This document shows, one piece after another, positions 26,171 through 33,987 of a DNA stretch of 64,000 bases (within the stretch, counting starts at the first letter, position 1; each line of letters begins with the position of its first letter). The translations under genes were made by a program, and so were the position numbers. Under the pieces are notes generated by a model, which made no database searches, was not told the DNA's origin, and was given only the letters and a program-made list of their open reading frames with translations. The stretch comes from Actinomycetota bacterium (GTDB lineage Bacteria > Actinomycetota > UBA4738 > HRBIN12), in assembly GCA_035697485.1 (NCBI GenBank), contig DASSCU010000024.1, positions 154,755 through 218,754 on the forward strand, written 5' to 3'.

Positions 26171-27373
26171 ATGGACGAGCTCGCCCGCCCGCCCGCGACC
26201 ACCGGACGGCCGCTCGAGCGCCCTCTCGACGCCGCGGCGGGCCGGCGCGCGACGCTGCCGTTGCTCGCCGGCTACCTGGCGTTCGGTCAGTACTGGGGCG
26301 TCTGGGTGATCCTCGTGTTCGACTTCCAGCGGTTCCACGGGCTGACGTCGAGCCGGCTCGGTGCCCTCTACACGATGCTGTCGCTGACGGCGGTCGCGGT
26401 GATGCTCGTGGGCGCCCCGAGGCTGCAGCGGCTGCCGCTCACGACGACCGTCCCGCTGTCCATGCTCGTGCTCGCCGGGGGCTCGCTCGTGATCGCGTAT
26501 CAGCCGACCGCCATCATCGCCCTCGGGTTCCTGATCGTGGGCGCCGGCAACGGCCTGATCGACGTCTACCTGAACGTGGCTGCCCAACGGGTCGAGGTCG
26601 CCACGAGGCGCCCGGTGCTGCAGTGGCTCCACGCCTCGTACGCGCTCGGCGGCGTCACGGGAGCCGCGATCGCGGGGCTGCTGCTGGTCGCCGACGTCGA
26701 CTACCGGTGGGGGCTGGCTCTCGCGGGTCTCACGCTCGCCGTCACCGCCGCCTGGAACGCACGGACCGCGCCCCCTGAGCGCAGCCCCGAGGGTGCCCAG
26801 GCCGTCTTGTCGGTCTCCGCGCTCTTCCGCACGCCGGCGCTCTGGGTACCGGCGCTCACCGTGCTGTTCGCGTTCCTCGTGGAGGGGTCGATGGATGCGT
26901 GGTCGGGCCTGTACCTCCGCGACGAGCTCGGCGCATCGGCGGGGGTCGCGTCGCTCGCCTTCATCGCGTTCTCGGGCGCGATCTTCCTCGGCAGGCTCTT
27001 CGCGGGGAAGGTGCTCTTCGGGCTCGGCCCTCGCACGACGATCATCGTGGCCGGGGCGGGATCCTTCGTAGGAGGTCTGCTCGCGATCGCCACTGACGAC
27101 CTCGTCGTCGTGGCGATCGCCTACCTGATCCTCGGGTTCATGATCAGCGCGGCCGCACCCGCGGGGTTCAGCCTCACCGAGGACATCGACGAGGATCCCA
27201 CCAGCGCGATCGCCGCCGTCACGACGGTCGGCTACACGGGTTTCATCTGGAGCCCGCCGCTCTTTGGTTATGTCGCCCAGACGATCGATCTGCGGGCGGC
27301 GATGGCCGTAATCGTGATCGCCACCGTCGGGATCATCGTCGCGGGACTCATGGCCCCACGCTCACGAGTGTGA
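26171..27373 (+). CDS. major facilitator superfamily (MFS) transporter
   Basis: 400 residues with about twelve hydrophobic helices in two six-helix halves. A loop basic cluster (APRLQRLPL) follows helix 2, and ARTAPPERSPEGAQ forms the central cytoplasmic loop. GSMDAWSGLYLRDELG in the second half resembles sugar- or fucose-type MFS and FucP-like proteins, but substrate cannot be named. ATG 26171 lies 80 bases from the divergent PotA-like gene with no clear Shine-Dalgarno. Its 3' end overlaps the convergent DUF3291 gene by 12 bases. Confidence 0.85.
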   Translation: MDELARPPATTGRPLERPLDAAAGRRATLPLLAGYLAFGQYWGVWVILVFDFQRFHGLTSSRLGALYTMLSLTAVAVMLVGAPRLQRLPLTTTVPLSMLVLAGGSLVIAYQPTAIIALGFLIVGAGNGLIDVYLNVAAQRVEVATRRPVLQWLHASYALGGVTGAAIAGLLLVADVDYRWGLALAGLTLAVTAAWNARTAPPERSPEGAQAVLSVSALFRTPALWVPALTVLFAFLVEGSMDAWSGLYLRDELGASAGVASLAFIAFSGAIFLGRLFAGKVLFGLGPRTTIIVAGAGSFVGGLLAIATDDLVVVAIAYLILGFMISAAAPAGFSLTEDIDEDPTSAIAAVTTVGYTGFIWSPPLFGYVAQTIDLRAAMAVIVIATVGIIVAGLMAPRSRV

Positions 27374-27820
27374 GCTCGGCGGCGGCGGGAACGCATCGCG
27401 GAGCGTGAACCCCTCGCGGGTCGGACCCCGCGCACGGAGCGACTCGAGCTTCGTCTTCGCGTCCTCGACCATCGGGGTCTCACCCGCCCGGATCCACCAC
27501 AGGGCCGTCGATGCCTCGGCGAGCTTCTCGAACCACTCGGACCGGCGTCGCAGGTAGCCCGCGTGCTCCGACCGGAACACGAACGCGTGGAGCGCCTCGA
27601 CCGAGTCCCAAACCGACATGTTCACGATGATCATGTCGTCGTCGAAGACCCGGAGCGCGGTCGCGTCGCCGTCGTCGGTCTGCAGTCGCCACACGAACCC
27701 GGGGCTCGCATCCGCGAGCGTGTTGATCGGTTCGAGCCCGTCGACGAACGCCTGCATCGACGGGCGGTCGAGCGGCTCCCGCAGGCGGGCGACGTTGATC
27801 TGCGCGACGTGGAAGGTCAT
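27362..27820 (-). CDS. DUF3291 domain-containing protein
   Basis: 152 residues starting MTFHVAQINVARLREPLD, followed by FVDGLEPINTLADASPGFVWRLQ, MIIVNMSVWDSVEALHAFVFRSEHAGYLRRRSEWF and TALWWIRAGETP. This order of motifs is that of DUF3291, a dimeric alpha/beta-barrel family related to antibiotic-biosynthesis monooxygenases. ATG 27820 is preceded by TAGGCT and 7 nt, with no Shine-Dalgarno, so it looks leaderless. A second alpha/beta-barrel gene lies just upstream on the same strand. Function unknown. Confidence 0.8.
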   Translation of the reverse strand: MTFHVAQINVARLREPLDRPSMQAFVDGLEPINTLADASPGFVWRLQTDDGDATALRVFDDDMIIVNMSVWDSVEALHAFVFRSEHAGYLRRRSEWFEKLAEASTALWWIRAGETPMVEDAKTKLESLRARGPTREGFTLRDAFPPPPSSHS

Positions 27821-27894
27821 GGCGGGCAGCCTAGCGTGACCTTCCCGAGGTCCGGACCGACGTCGCTCTTCGGCAGCCCTCGGCGAGTGAACCG

Positions 27895-28182
27895 TTACGC
27901 GGTGTCCTGCTCGATCTCCCCGTCGTGCCACTCGGGCTCGTCCTCGAGCAGCGCTCGGTACTCGAGGTACCGCTCGTGCTGCGCCGGGTCGTCGGCGTTG
28001 CGCTCGTACGTTTCACGATCGGTGAAGACGGCGAACATCCAGGCGGTGTCGCTGTCGTTCTCGAAGAGCACGTAGGAGGTCACGAACCCAGGGACCTCGT
28101 CGTAGCCCTGCCGCTCAGTGACCTTGCTGAGCTGCTCCCGGTTCTCGGGCTTCACCCGCGTGCGCGCCACGGTGCCGTACAT
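27895..28182 (-). CDS. small antibiotic-biosynthesis-monooxygenase-like (dimeric alpha/beta barrel) protein
   Basis: 95 residues: MYGTVARTRVKPENREQLSK, VPGFVTSYVLFENDSDTAWMFAVFTDRETYERNADDP and a helix QHERYLEYRALLED. The beta-alpha-beta layout with a central aromatic strand fits the ABM/ferredoxin-like fold. The ATG has a GGGGGAG Shine-Dalgarno about 5 nt upstream. No catalytic residues can be named; members range from heme oxygenases to small monooxygenases and orphan proteins. Confidence 0.7.
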   Translation of the reverse strand: MYGTVARTRVKPENREQLSKVTERQGYDEVPGFVTSYVLFENDSDTAWMFAVFTDRETYERNADDPAQHERYLEYRALLEDEPEWHDGEIEQDTA

Positions 28183-28303
28183 CGGCTCCCCCTTCCCGCG
28201 GGCACGCTCGGTCGGACGGTCGCGCCCACGCTACGCCCGCAGGATCGTCGGGTGAACCCCCTCTTCGGCCCCGCCGTGCCGACGCTCGGGGTACGCTCGG
28301 CTG

Positions 28304-28807
28304 GTGCGTTCGGCTTCCCTGGTGACGGTCGTGCTCCTGGTCGCGTCGTGCAGCCTGGTCGACGACCCGGCGCCGTTCGCACCCCTTCACCAATCGGTCC
28401 GCCAGGAGATCCCCGGTACGTTCGGTTACGACCTGCTTCCGGTCGACGGCTTCGATCCAGCGATCGATCCGCTGCAGGCGTGGCGAGGACTCACCGGCGC
28501 GGCGGGTGGCACCCACGTCTCCGTCACGCTGGCCGCGGTCGAGGACCCCGTCGACGGCGGTTGGGGGCCGTCGTGGGTGTTCTTCACACGCGACCTCTGC
28601 TACTTCACGGCCAAGGGTGACTTCGTCTCGCCCTCGCGCAGCGGCGACGGCGACGGCTGCACGCCGCGCAATGTGCTCGTTCAGGTGGTCGATGCCTCGA
28701 CAGGCGATTTCGTGGCGGTCTTCGAGGCCTACGACGCGGACCTCACCTGGCTGCCCGACCGTGTGGGAACGCCCGCTCAGGTGCCGGGGGCGAGGCGCTT
28801 CCAGTAG
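28304..28807 (+). CDS. hypothetical lipoprotein
   Basis: 167 residues with an N-terminal hydrophobic segment and lipobox LVASC (Cys16). The mature part has no family I recognise. It includes WVFFTRDLCYFTAKGDF and GDGCTPRNVLVQVVDASTGDFVAVFEAYDADLTWLP, suggesting a beta-rich extracytoplasmic domain with one possible disulfide. The GTG start follows TACGCT by 6 nt without a Shine-Dalgarno, again a leaderless pattern. Its last 31 bases overlap the convergent polyamine-type binding protein gene. Confidence 0.7.
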   Translation: MRSASLVTVVLLVASCSLVDDPAPFAPLHQSVRQEIPGTFGYDLLPVDGFDPAIDPLQAWRGLTGAAGGTHVSVTLAAVEDPVDGGWGPSWVFFTRDLCYFTAKGDFVSPSRSGDGDGCTPRNVLVQVVDASTGDFVAVFEAYDADLTWLPDRVGTPAQVPGARRFQ

Positions 28808-30030
28808 TCGAGCCAGCGCGCGCGTTCGCTCGGGCCGAACCCCACGAGCATCTGCGCATCGGCGAACGTGCCGTTGTCGAGCAGCGTGCTGATCAGGTTC
28901 GGCGGCACCTCCATGTGCCACGGCGAGTCGGGTGCCGCGAACGCCTGGGGCGTGACCCCCTCGAGGGGCGGTTGGTAACCGTTCCAGCAGAAGTTCTCCA
29001 CGCCGACGCGCGTGTCGAGCAGGTGGTTCAGGAACGCGTGCGCGAGCTCGGGGTGCCGGCCACGCGCGCAGACCGCCATCAGGTCGCACCCGACGATCTT
29101 CTCCGATCCGGGGGGGGACCAGAACCGGAGCTTCGCGCCGAGGTCGAAGTCGCCCTCGGCCGCCGCGTACCCCGGGGCAGACAGCACGTCGCCCGACCAC
29201 GCCTGGTGGGCGGCGAACGCACCCTCGGGCAGGCCCTCCTCGACTCCGTCGTTCGTGAACCGCACGTGGGTGAGCGAGACGGCGTCGGCGAGCGAACCCA
29301 CCGCGGCGTCCAGCTGCGCGTCGGTCGCGGTGCGCACGTCGAGGACGCCGTCACGCAACAAGGCGAGCGAGATCGCCTCGAGGAAGCCGTCGTACATGCC
29401 GACCCGCCCGCGGTAGTCCGGGTTCCAGAAGACGCCCCACGGGTCGGTCGCCGCATCGGGCGCATCGGCCGCATCGACCATGTCGGACCGCCACGCCACG
29501 CCGCTCACGTACACGGTGTACGGCAGCGAGTATCGCTGCCCTGGGTCGTAGAACGGCCCACCGCCCTCACGGAACCAGGGCCAGAGGTTGCCGACGTTGG
29601 GGAGCCGACCGTGGTCGAGCGGGCGCAGCAACCCCGCGTCGATCAACCCCGGCAGGACATCGATCGTCGGGAAGAACACGTCGAACCGCGTGTCGGGGTC
29701 CTGCAGGCGCGATATCGCCTCGTCCATGTGCGTGAAGCTCTCGACCTCGACCCGCACGGAACCCCTCGGGAACGAACGTTCGAACGACGAGAGCGTGCTT
29801 TTCGACAGGTAATCACGCCATTCGTAGACCCTGAGCACTCCCTCGTCGTCCGGCTTGCGGCTCTCGAACGTCGGGCCGACCGGTCTCGCCCCTGACCCCA
29901 GTCGCCCTCCCCGGTCGCGGTCGCAGGCCGCCAGCAACGCCGGGAACGTGACGCCGACGGCAGCGAGTCGTCGCAGGAACGCCCGCCGATCGAGCCCGGG
30001 AACATCGTGCCGAGGGTCCACCGGGCCCAT
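28777..30030 (-). CDS. second polyamine-type ABC transporter substrate-binding lipoprotein (Tat signal)
   Basis: 417 residues with DRRAFLRRLAAVG (twin-arginine) and the lipobox ALLAAC. Mature PotD-like segments are VLRVYEWRDYLSKSTLSSFERSF, VFFPTIDVLPGLI, YSLPYTVYVSGVAWRSD, FWNPDYRGRVGMYDG, HQAWSGDVLSAPGY and FCWNGYQPPL, the last nearly the same as the homologue at 21794. There are no permease or ATPase genes beside it, so it may feed the importer at 21794-26090 or be an orphan sensor. ATG 30030 is chosen as the first start before the Tat motif. Confidence 0.87.
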   Translation of the reverse strand: MGPVDPRHDVPGLDRRAFLRRLAAVGVTFPALLAACDRDRGGRLGSGARPVGPTFESRKPDDEGVLRVYEWRDYLSKSTLSSFERSFPRGSVRVEVESFTHMDEAISRLQDPDTRFDVFFPTIDVLPGLIDAGLLRPLDHGRLPNVGNLWPWFREGGGPFYDPGQRYSLPYTVYVSGVAWRSDMVDAADAPDAATDPWGVFWNPDYRGRVGMYDGFLEAISLALLRDGVLDVRTATDAQLDAAVGSLADAVSLTHVRFTNDGVEEGLPEGAFAAHQAWSGDVLSAPGYAAAEGDFDLGAKLRFWSPPGSEKIVGCDLMAVCARGRHPELAHAFLNHLLDTRVGVENFCWNGYQPPLEGVTPQAFAAPDSPWHMEVPPNLISTLLDNGTFADAQMLVGFGPSERARWLDYWKRLAPGT

Positions 30031-30070
30031 CTTGCGGGAACGGACGTGCGGGCCGCAAGGAGCGCGACGG

Positions 30071-30892
30071 CTAGGCTTCGGGCGGCTCGATCTCGGGAGG
30101 CGCCGCGCCCTGCCCCCACGCGTCGGCGCCGCCGTCGACGAGTACCGACGACCCCGTGATGTAACCACCGCCCGCCGAGGCGAGGAACGCGATCGTCGCG
30201 GCGACCTCCTCGGGCAAGCCCGCCCGACGCATCGGCACCTGGGCCGCGAACCCTGCCACCACCTCGTCGCCTCCGTACTGCTGGAGCCCCTCCGTCTCGA
30301 TCAATCCCGCCGCGATGCACACGGCGCGGATGCCGTAACGAGACCACTCGTTCGACAGTGAGGAGGCCATCGTCTCAAGGGCGGATCGCGCCATCGACGA
30401 GTGCGCCATCATCGGGATGCCACGACGAGGGCTGAACCCGATGACGAGGATCGTGCCGCGTCGTCGCGGGATCATCCACCGCGTGGCCACCTCGTGCGTG
30501 AGGTGCCACACGGCGTCGACGTTCAGCCGGTGCACCGCTCGAAGGCCCTTGAGGGAGATGTCCTCGGCGGCCGCCGCGAACTGCCCGCCGGCGTTGTTCA
30601 CGAGCACGTCGGCACCGCCGAAGCGCTCGTCGACCCTCGCGAGGAACCCGGCGACCTCGTCGGGCTCTCGCACGTCGCAGGTGGCGGCGAGCACATCGGA
30701 CCCGGACGCGTCGAGTTCCGCCCGCACGGCTTCGATGGGCTCCGGACGTCGCCCGCAGATCGCGACGCGTGCGCCGGTGCGCGCGAGCTCGCGGGCCGTC
30801 GCCCGCCCGATGCCGGTGCCCCCGCCGGTGACGATCGCGACCTTCCCCTTGTTGGCGTCGGCGGTGAGCGGGGAGCGGAATCCGTCTGCCAT
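30071..30892 (-). CDS. SDR-family oxidoreductase resembling 2,4-dienoyl-CoA reductase, altered catalytic residues
   Basis: 273 residues. The cofactor motif is VAIVTGGGTGIGRATARELA; CGRRPEPIEAV following strand 2 suggests NADP preference; LVNNAGGQF and SSLSNEWSRYGIRAVCIAAG are standard SDR positions. The usual YxxxK is absent: the site reads AHSSMARSAL. Peroxisomal-type 2,4-dienoyl-CoA reductases also lack the Tyr (HAGSAK), and the downstream TEGLQQYGGD matches that group, but here even the lysine is arginine. Activity is therefore uncertain. ATG 30892 faces the hydrolase start across a 16-base near-palindrome. Confidence 0.85.
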   Translation of the reverse strand: MADGFRSPLTADANKGKVAIVTGGGTGIGRATARELARTGARVAICGRRPEPIEAVRAELDASGSDVLAATCDVREPDEVAGFLARVDERFGGADVLVNNAGGQFAAAAEDISLKGLRAVHRLNVDAVWHLTHEVATRWMIPRRRGTILVIGFSPRRGIPMMAHSSMARSALETMASSLSNEWSRYGIRAVCIAAGLIETEGLQQYGGDEVVAGFAAQVPMRRAGLPEEVAATIAFLASAGGGYITGSSVLVDGGADAWGQGAAPPEIEPPEA

Positions 30893-30905
30893 GCTGCGCA
30901 GTATG
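30890..30905. promoter_or_regulatory. near-palindromic divergent start region: each start codon embedded in the other gene's -10-like hexamer
   Basis: CATGCTGCGCAGTATG matches its own reverse complement at 14 of 16 positions. On the plus strand CATGCT lies 7 nt before the hydrolase ATG (30903). On the minus strand CATACT lies 7 nt before the SDR ATG (30892). Both genes lack Shine-Dalgarno sequences. The hexamers match the -10 consensus only 3-4 of 6, so promoter function is inferred. Confidence 0.45.
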
Positions 30906-31771
30906 CCCGAGGTGACGAGCGCGGTCGTCGTCGGCAGCGGTGGGGTCCGCCTGTCGGTGCGCCTGCACGAGGCGCCCACGCCCACTGCGCCGGGGCTGCT
31001 GCTCCATCACGGCCTGGCGTCGTCCCAACGCATCTGGGACGGGGTGCTGCCCCGGCTCACACGACGGTTCCGCGTCGTGACGTTCGATGCGCGCGGGCAC
31101 GGCCTGAGCGGCAAGCCGAACCGGGGCTACGGGTTCGCCCATGTCGTGGCCGACGCGCTCGCGGTCGCGCGCGACACCGGCCTCGGCCGCCCGATCGTGG
31201 TCGGGCACTCGTGGGCGCGATGGTGACGCTCGAGCTGGCGGCACGCCACCGCCGGTCGGTCGCCGGCGCCGTGCTCGTCGACGGTGGCCTGCTCCGCATG
31301 CGCGACGAGCTCGACTGGGCGGCGGCGAAGGAGTTGCTCGCACCGCCGAACCTCGCGGGCATGCCGTTCGAGGAGTTCCGTGGAGTGATGCGCATGTTCA
31401 TGGCCGACGCCGTCGACGTCACGCCCGACGTCGAGACCCAGATGCTCTCGGTGATGCGCGTGCGTCGCGACGGCACGATCGCGCCGCGCCTGGCCCGCTC
31501 GAACCACTTCCGCATCCTGCGGGCGATCTGGGAACAGGACCCCGATGACCTGTGGACCCGGGTCGCCGCGCCCACGCTCGCGATCGTCGCTCACGGCACC
31601 GACGCCGACCGCGACGTGAGGGCGCGTCGGGCGGCAGCAAAGGTGCAGGAGCTCACTCGTGGGCGAGCGGTCACGGTTTCATGGATGCGGGGCATCCACG
31701 ACCTGCCTCTGCAGCATCTGGACGCCGTCGCCCGCCGCATCGAACGCTTCGCGCGAAGCGCCGTAGGCTAG
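30903..31771 (+). pseudogene. alpha/beta hydrolase, frameshifted at the nucleophile elbow
   Basis: The first frame gives an alpha/beta hydrolase N-terminus: LLLHHGLASSQRIWDGVLP with the oxyanion-hole HHG, then VVTFDARGHGLSGKPNRGYG and IVVGHSW with Ser103. It then runs into ARW and a TGA at 31224-31226. The second frame resumes at once with GAMVTLELAARHRRSVAGAVLVDGG and continues to the TAG at 31771, with the late catalytic His region (RGIHDLPLQHLD). One missing G in the GGG run at 31213-31215 would restore GHSWGAM and a 289-residue protein. It is either a real inactivating deletion or a homopolymer sequencing error. Everything else looks intact, which favours a recent event or an error. Confidence 0.85.
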
Positions 31772-31778
31772 GGACGGG

Positions 31779-32048
31779 ATGTTCGTGCTCGTGTTGATCC
31801 TGCTGTTGCTCGCCGCCGTGTTCGGTGTGCTCGGAGCCGTGCTGAAGGCGGTGGCGTTCCTCGTGATCACCGCCCTGCTCACGGTGACCGTGCTGGCCGC
31901 GCTCGCATGGTGGGGCTTCAAGCGAGCGACCCGCGAGTTCCGGGCAGAGTACGATCGGCAGATCACCGAGCAGCGGGTCACCCGCTACCGCGTGAACGAG
32001 GCGCAGCACGACCCCGAGCACCTGCCGCCGCACGACGACCGATACTGA
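31779..32048 (+). CDS. small two-helix membrane protein, hypothetical
   Basis: 89 residues with a strongly hydrophobic first 45 (MFVLVLILLLLAAVFGVLGAVLKAVAFLVITALL spans two helices, 31779-31880), then WWGFKRATREFRAEYDRQ and a charged cytoplasmic-like tail. No family recognised. The start is 8 nt after the hydrolase stop; TAGGCT (31764-31769) overlaps that stop and lies 9 nt before the ATG, so it may have its own leaderless promoter. It abuts the convergent amine oxidase gene with no gap. Confidence 0.65.
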   Translation: MFVLVLILLLLAAVFGVLGAVLKAVAFLVITALLTVTVLAALAWWGFKRATREFRAEYDRQITEQRVTRYRVNEAQHDPEHLPPHDDRY

Positions 32049-33506
32049 TCAGCGGCGACGGTGTCGCGCGGCCCTCTTCGCGACCCACTCCCGATACGCC
32101 AGCGGCGCGTACCCGGCCGCATCCAGCAGGATGCCGCGCGACCGACCCGCGTCGGCGCGACGGTCGCCCGCCTCGAGCGCCCGCGACGAGAGCCACACCG
32201 CCGGGAAGCGCAGGGGTTCGGGCGGCGACTTCGCCTCGGGCCCGACGACCGGCATCGAGGTCCACTCGTCGTCGAGGCCCAGCACCATCGAGGCGAGGAT
32301 GCGCCCGCCCAGCATCGTCTGGGATAGCCCGTGCCCGGAGAACCCCATGCCCGCGTGCACGTTGCCGGGCTCGAGCGTGCGGAAGAACGGCAGGAACGTG
32401 GCGGTCTGGTCGATCGGTCCGCCCCACGCGTGGGTGAAACGGATGCCCTCCAGCTGCGGGAAGAGCCAGAGCAGCCCTCGGGCGGCGGCCTCGGCAACAC
32501 GGCGGTCGTGCGAGGCCGCTCGCCCCCCTGCCCTGCCACCGAACACGACGCTCAGGGCGCCGCCGCCGATCACGATGCGTCCGTCGTCGGTCGGACGCAG
32601 GTAGTACACGAGCTCCCGCCCGTCGCCGATGCCCACCTGCGACGTCCAACCGATCTCCTCGAGGCGGTCGGGGATCGGCTCGGTTGCGACCACGTGGTCC
32701 GCGATCACGCCGAAGCTGCGGCGGAAGCCGGGCCAACCAGCCGCCCACGCGCCGATCGCGAGCACCACCGCCCGAGCCTTCACCGCGCCGTGGGTCGTGC
32801 GCACGACCGCCGGCCGCGAACGATCGAGCCCGGTCATCGCCGTCCGCTCGAAGATGTGGACCCCTCGCTCGAGCGCGACACGACGCAGGCCTCGCGCGAG
32901 CCGGGCCGGCTGGACGATGGCGCCGTCGGGACCGAACCGCGCCTCGGTGAATCGGGGTGAGTCGGCGATCGCCCGAGCCTCGTCGAGCGGGATCGGCCGC
33001 AGTCGATCGCCAAGCCCCCTCGCTTCGAGGAACGCCGCCGCAGAGGTCTCGTCGACGTCGGTCTGCCACGGTCCCGTCGCGACTCGCATCGTGCCCTCGT
33101 GGTGGAACCACGCGTCGACGCCATTGGCCTCGAGCCACGCGCCCGCCTCGCCGACCGTGTCGGCGACCGCCTGCAGGTAGCGCAGCCCCTCGTCCTCTCC
33201 GAAGAGCGCGCACGTGGCCGGCGCGTCCCACCACGACGACGAGAAGAATCCCCCGTTGCGACCGCTTGCGCCGCCGCCGCAGATGTCCTGTTCGACGAGC
33301 GCGATCCGCAGTCCGGGATCCCTCGCGGAGAGCTCGATCGCGGTCCAGAGCCCGGTGAACCCTGCGCCGACGATGCAGACGTCGGCCGACAGCTTGGCGG
33401 TGAGCGGTGGGCAGCCGTCGCCGGGGTCGTCGGTGAGGGCCTCCTGCAGCCAGAAGCTCCGTGCCGCGCCGGGAGCCGGTATCGACGGGACTTGCTCGCC
33501 CGTCAC
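32049..33506 (-). CDS. FAD-dependent oxidoreductase of the DAO family (PuuB/DadA-like)
   Basis: 485 residues. After about 35 residues comes the FAD motif VCIVGAGFTGLWTAIELS, then ALVEQDICGGGASGRNGGFFSSSW, the signature of gamma-glutamylputrescine oxidase/OrdL-like and related amine oxidases. The C-terminus has RFTHAWGGPIDQTATFLPF and VHAGMGFSGHGLSQTMLGG, closing the FAD site. The GTG start at 33506 overlaps the stop of the DUF3054 gene as GTGA. With two polyamine-type binding proteins and an amine oxidase within 15 kb, oxidation of an imported amine is a reasonable inference. Confidence 0.87.
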   Translation of the reverse strand: MTGEQVPSIPAPGAARSFWLQEALTDDPGDGCPPLTAKLSADVCIVGAGFTGLWTAIELSARDPGLRIALVEQDICGGGASGRNGGFFSSSWWDAPATCALFGEDEGLRYLQAVADTVGEAGAWLEANGVDAWFHHEGTMRVATGPWQTDVDETSAAAFLEARGLGDRLRPIPLDEARAIADSPRFTEARFGPDGAIVQPARLARGLRRVALERGVHIFERTAMTGLDRSRPAVVRTTHGAVKARAVVLAIGAWAAGWPGFRRSFGVIADHVVATEPIPDRLEEIGWTSQVGIGDGRELVYYLRPTDDGRIVIGGGALSVVFGGRAGGRAASHDRRVAEAAARGLLWLFPQLEGIRFTHAWGGPIDQTATFLPFFRTLEPGNVHAGMGFSGHGLSQTMLGGRILASMVLGLDDEWTSMPVVGPEAKSPPEPLRFPAVWLSSRALEAGDRRADAGRSRGILLDAAGYAPLAYREWVAKRAARHRRR

Positions 33507-33943
33507 GGCCGTCGACGCCAGACGGGTTTCGTCCGGACGAACGCGGCGACGAGCGCACGGCCGAGCGACAGGAACAGCAACGTGAACGCGAGTCCCACAG
33601 CGAGGAACACCACGATGCGCCATCCTTGCGGCGAGCCGACCCACCAGGTCCGCACCACGAGCGCCACGGGCACGGCGATCGCCCACGTGATCACGAGCGA
33701 GGAGACGTCGCGGCGGCGGTATGTGCCGACGACGACGCACACGACGATCCACGTCACCGCCAGCGGCACGGCGTTGCGGGCCGCGACCTCGGCGATCGCC
33801 CCGATGCGGTGTGACCGCAAGCCGACGGCGACGAACGTGAGCAGCGCCACGGCGTCGACCACGGCGAGCGCGGCTCCGGTCGGTCGCTGCTCGGTCCGAG
33901 CAGACGCGGTGTCGGCGGCGGTCGTGCGCGTGGACCCGGCCAT
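33503..33943 (-). CDS. DUF3054 family membrane protein
   Basis: 146 residues with four hydrophobic helices: ALAVVDAVALLTFVAVGLRSH, NAVPLAVTWIVVCVVVG, LVITWAIAVPVALVVRTW and WRIVVFLAVGLAFTLLFLSLG. The first-helix aspartate and the GLRSHRIG turn are typical of DUF3054. Two ATG starts are possible, 33943 and 33973; 33943 is preferred because it begins immediately before the polar N-terminal tail. Overlaps the oxidase gene that follows by GTGA. Function unknown. Confidence 0.75.
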   Translation of the reverse strand: MAGSTRTTAADTASARTEQRPTGAALAVVDAVALLTFVAVGLRSHRIGAIAEVAARNAVPLAVTWIVVCVVVGTYRRRDVSSLVITWAIAVPVALVVRTWWVGSPQGWRIVVFLAVGLAFTLLFLSLGRALVAAFVRTKPVWRRRP

Positions 33944-33987
33944 GTCTCCATGTTCCCAGCGAGGCCGTGCCATGATGGAGCAACCCG

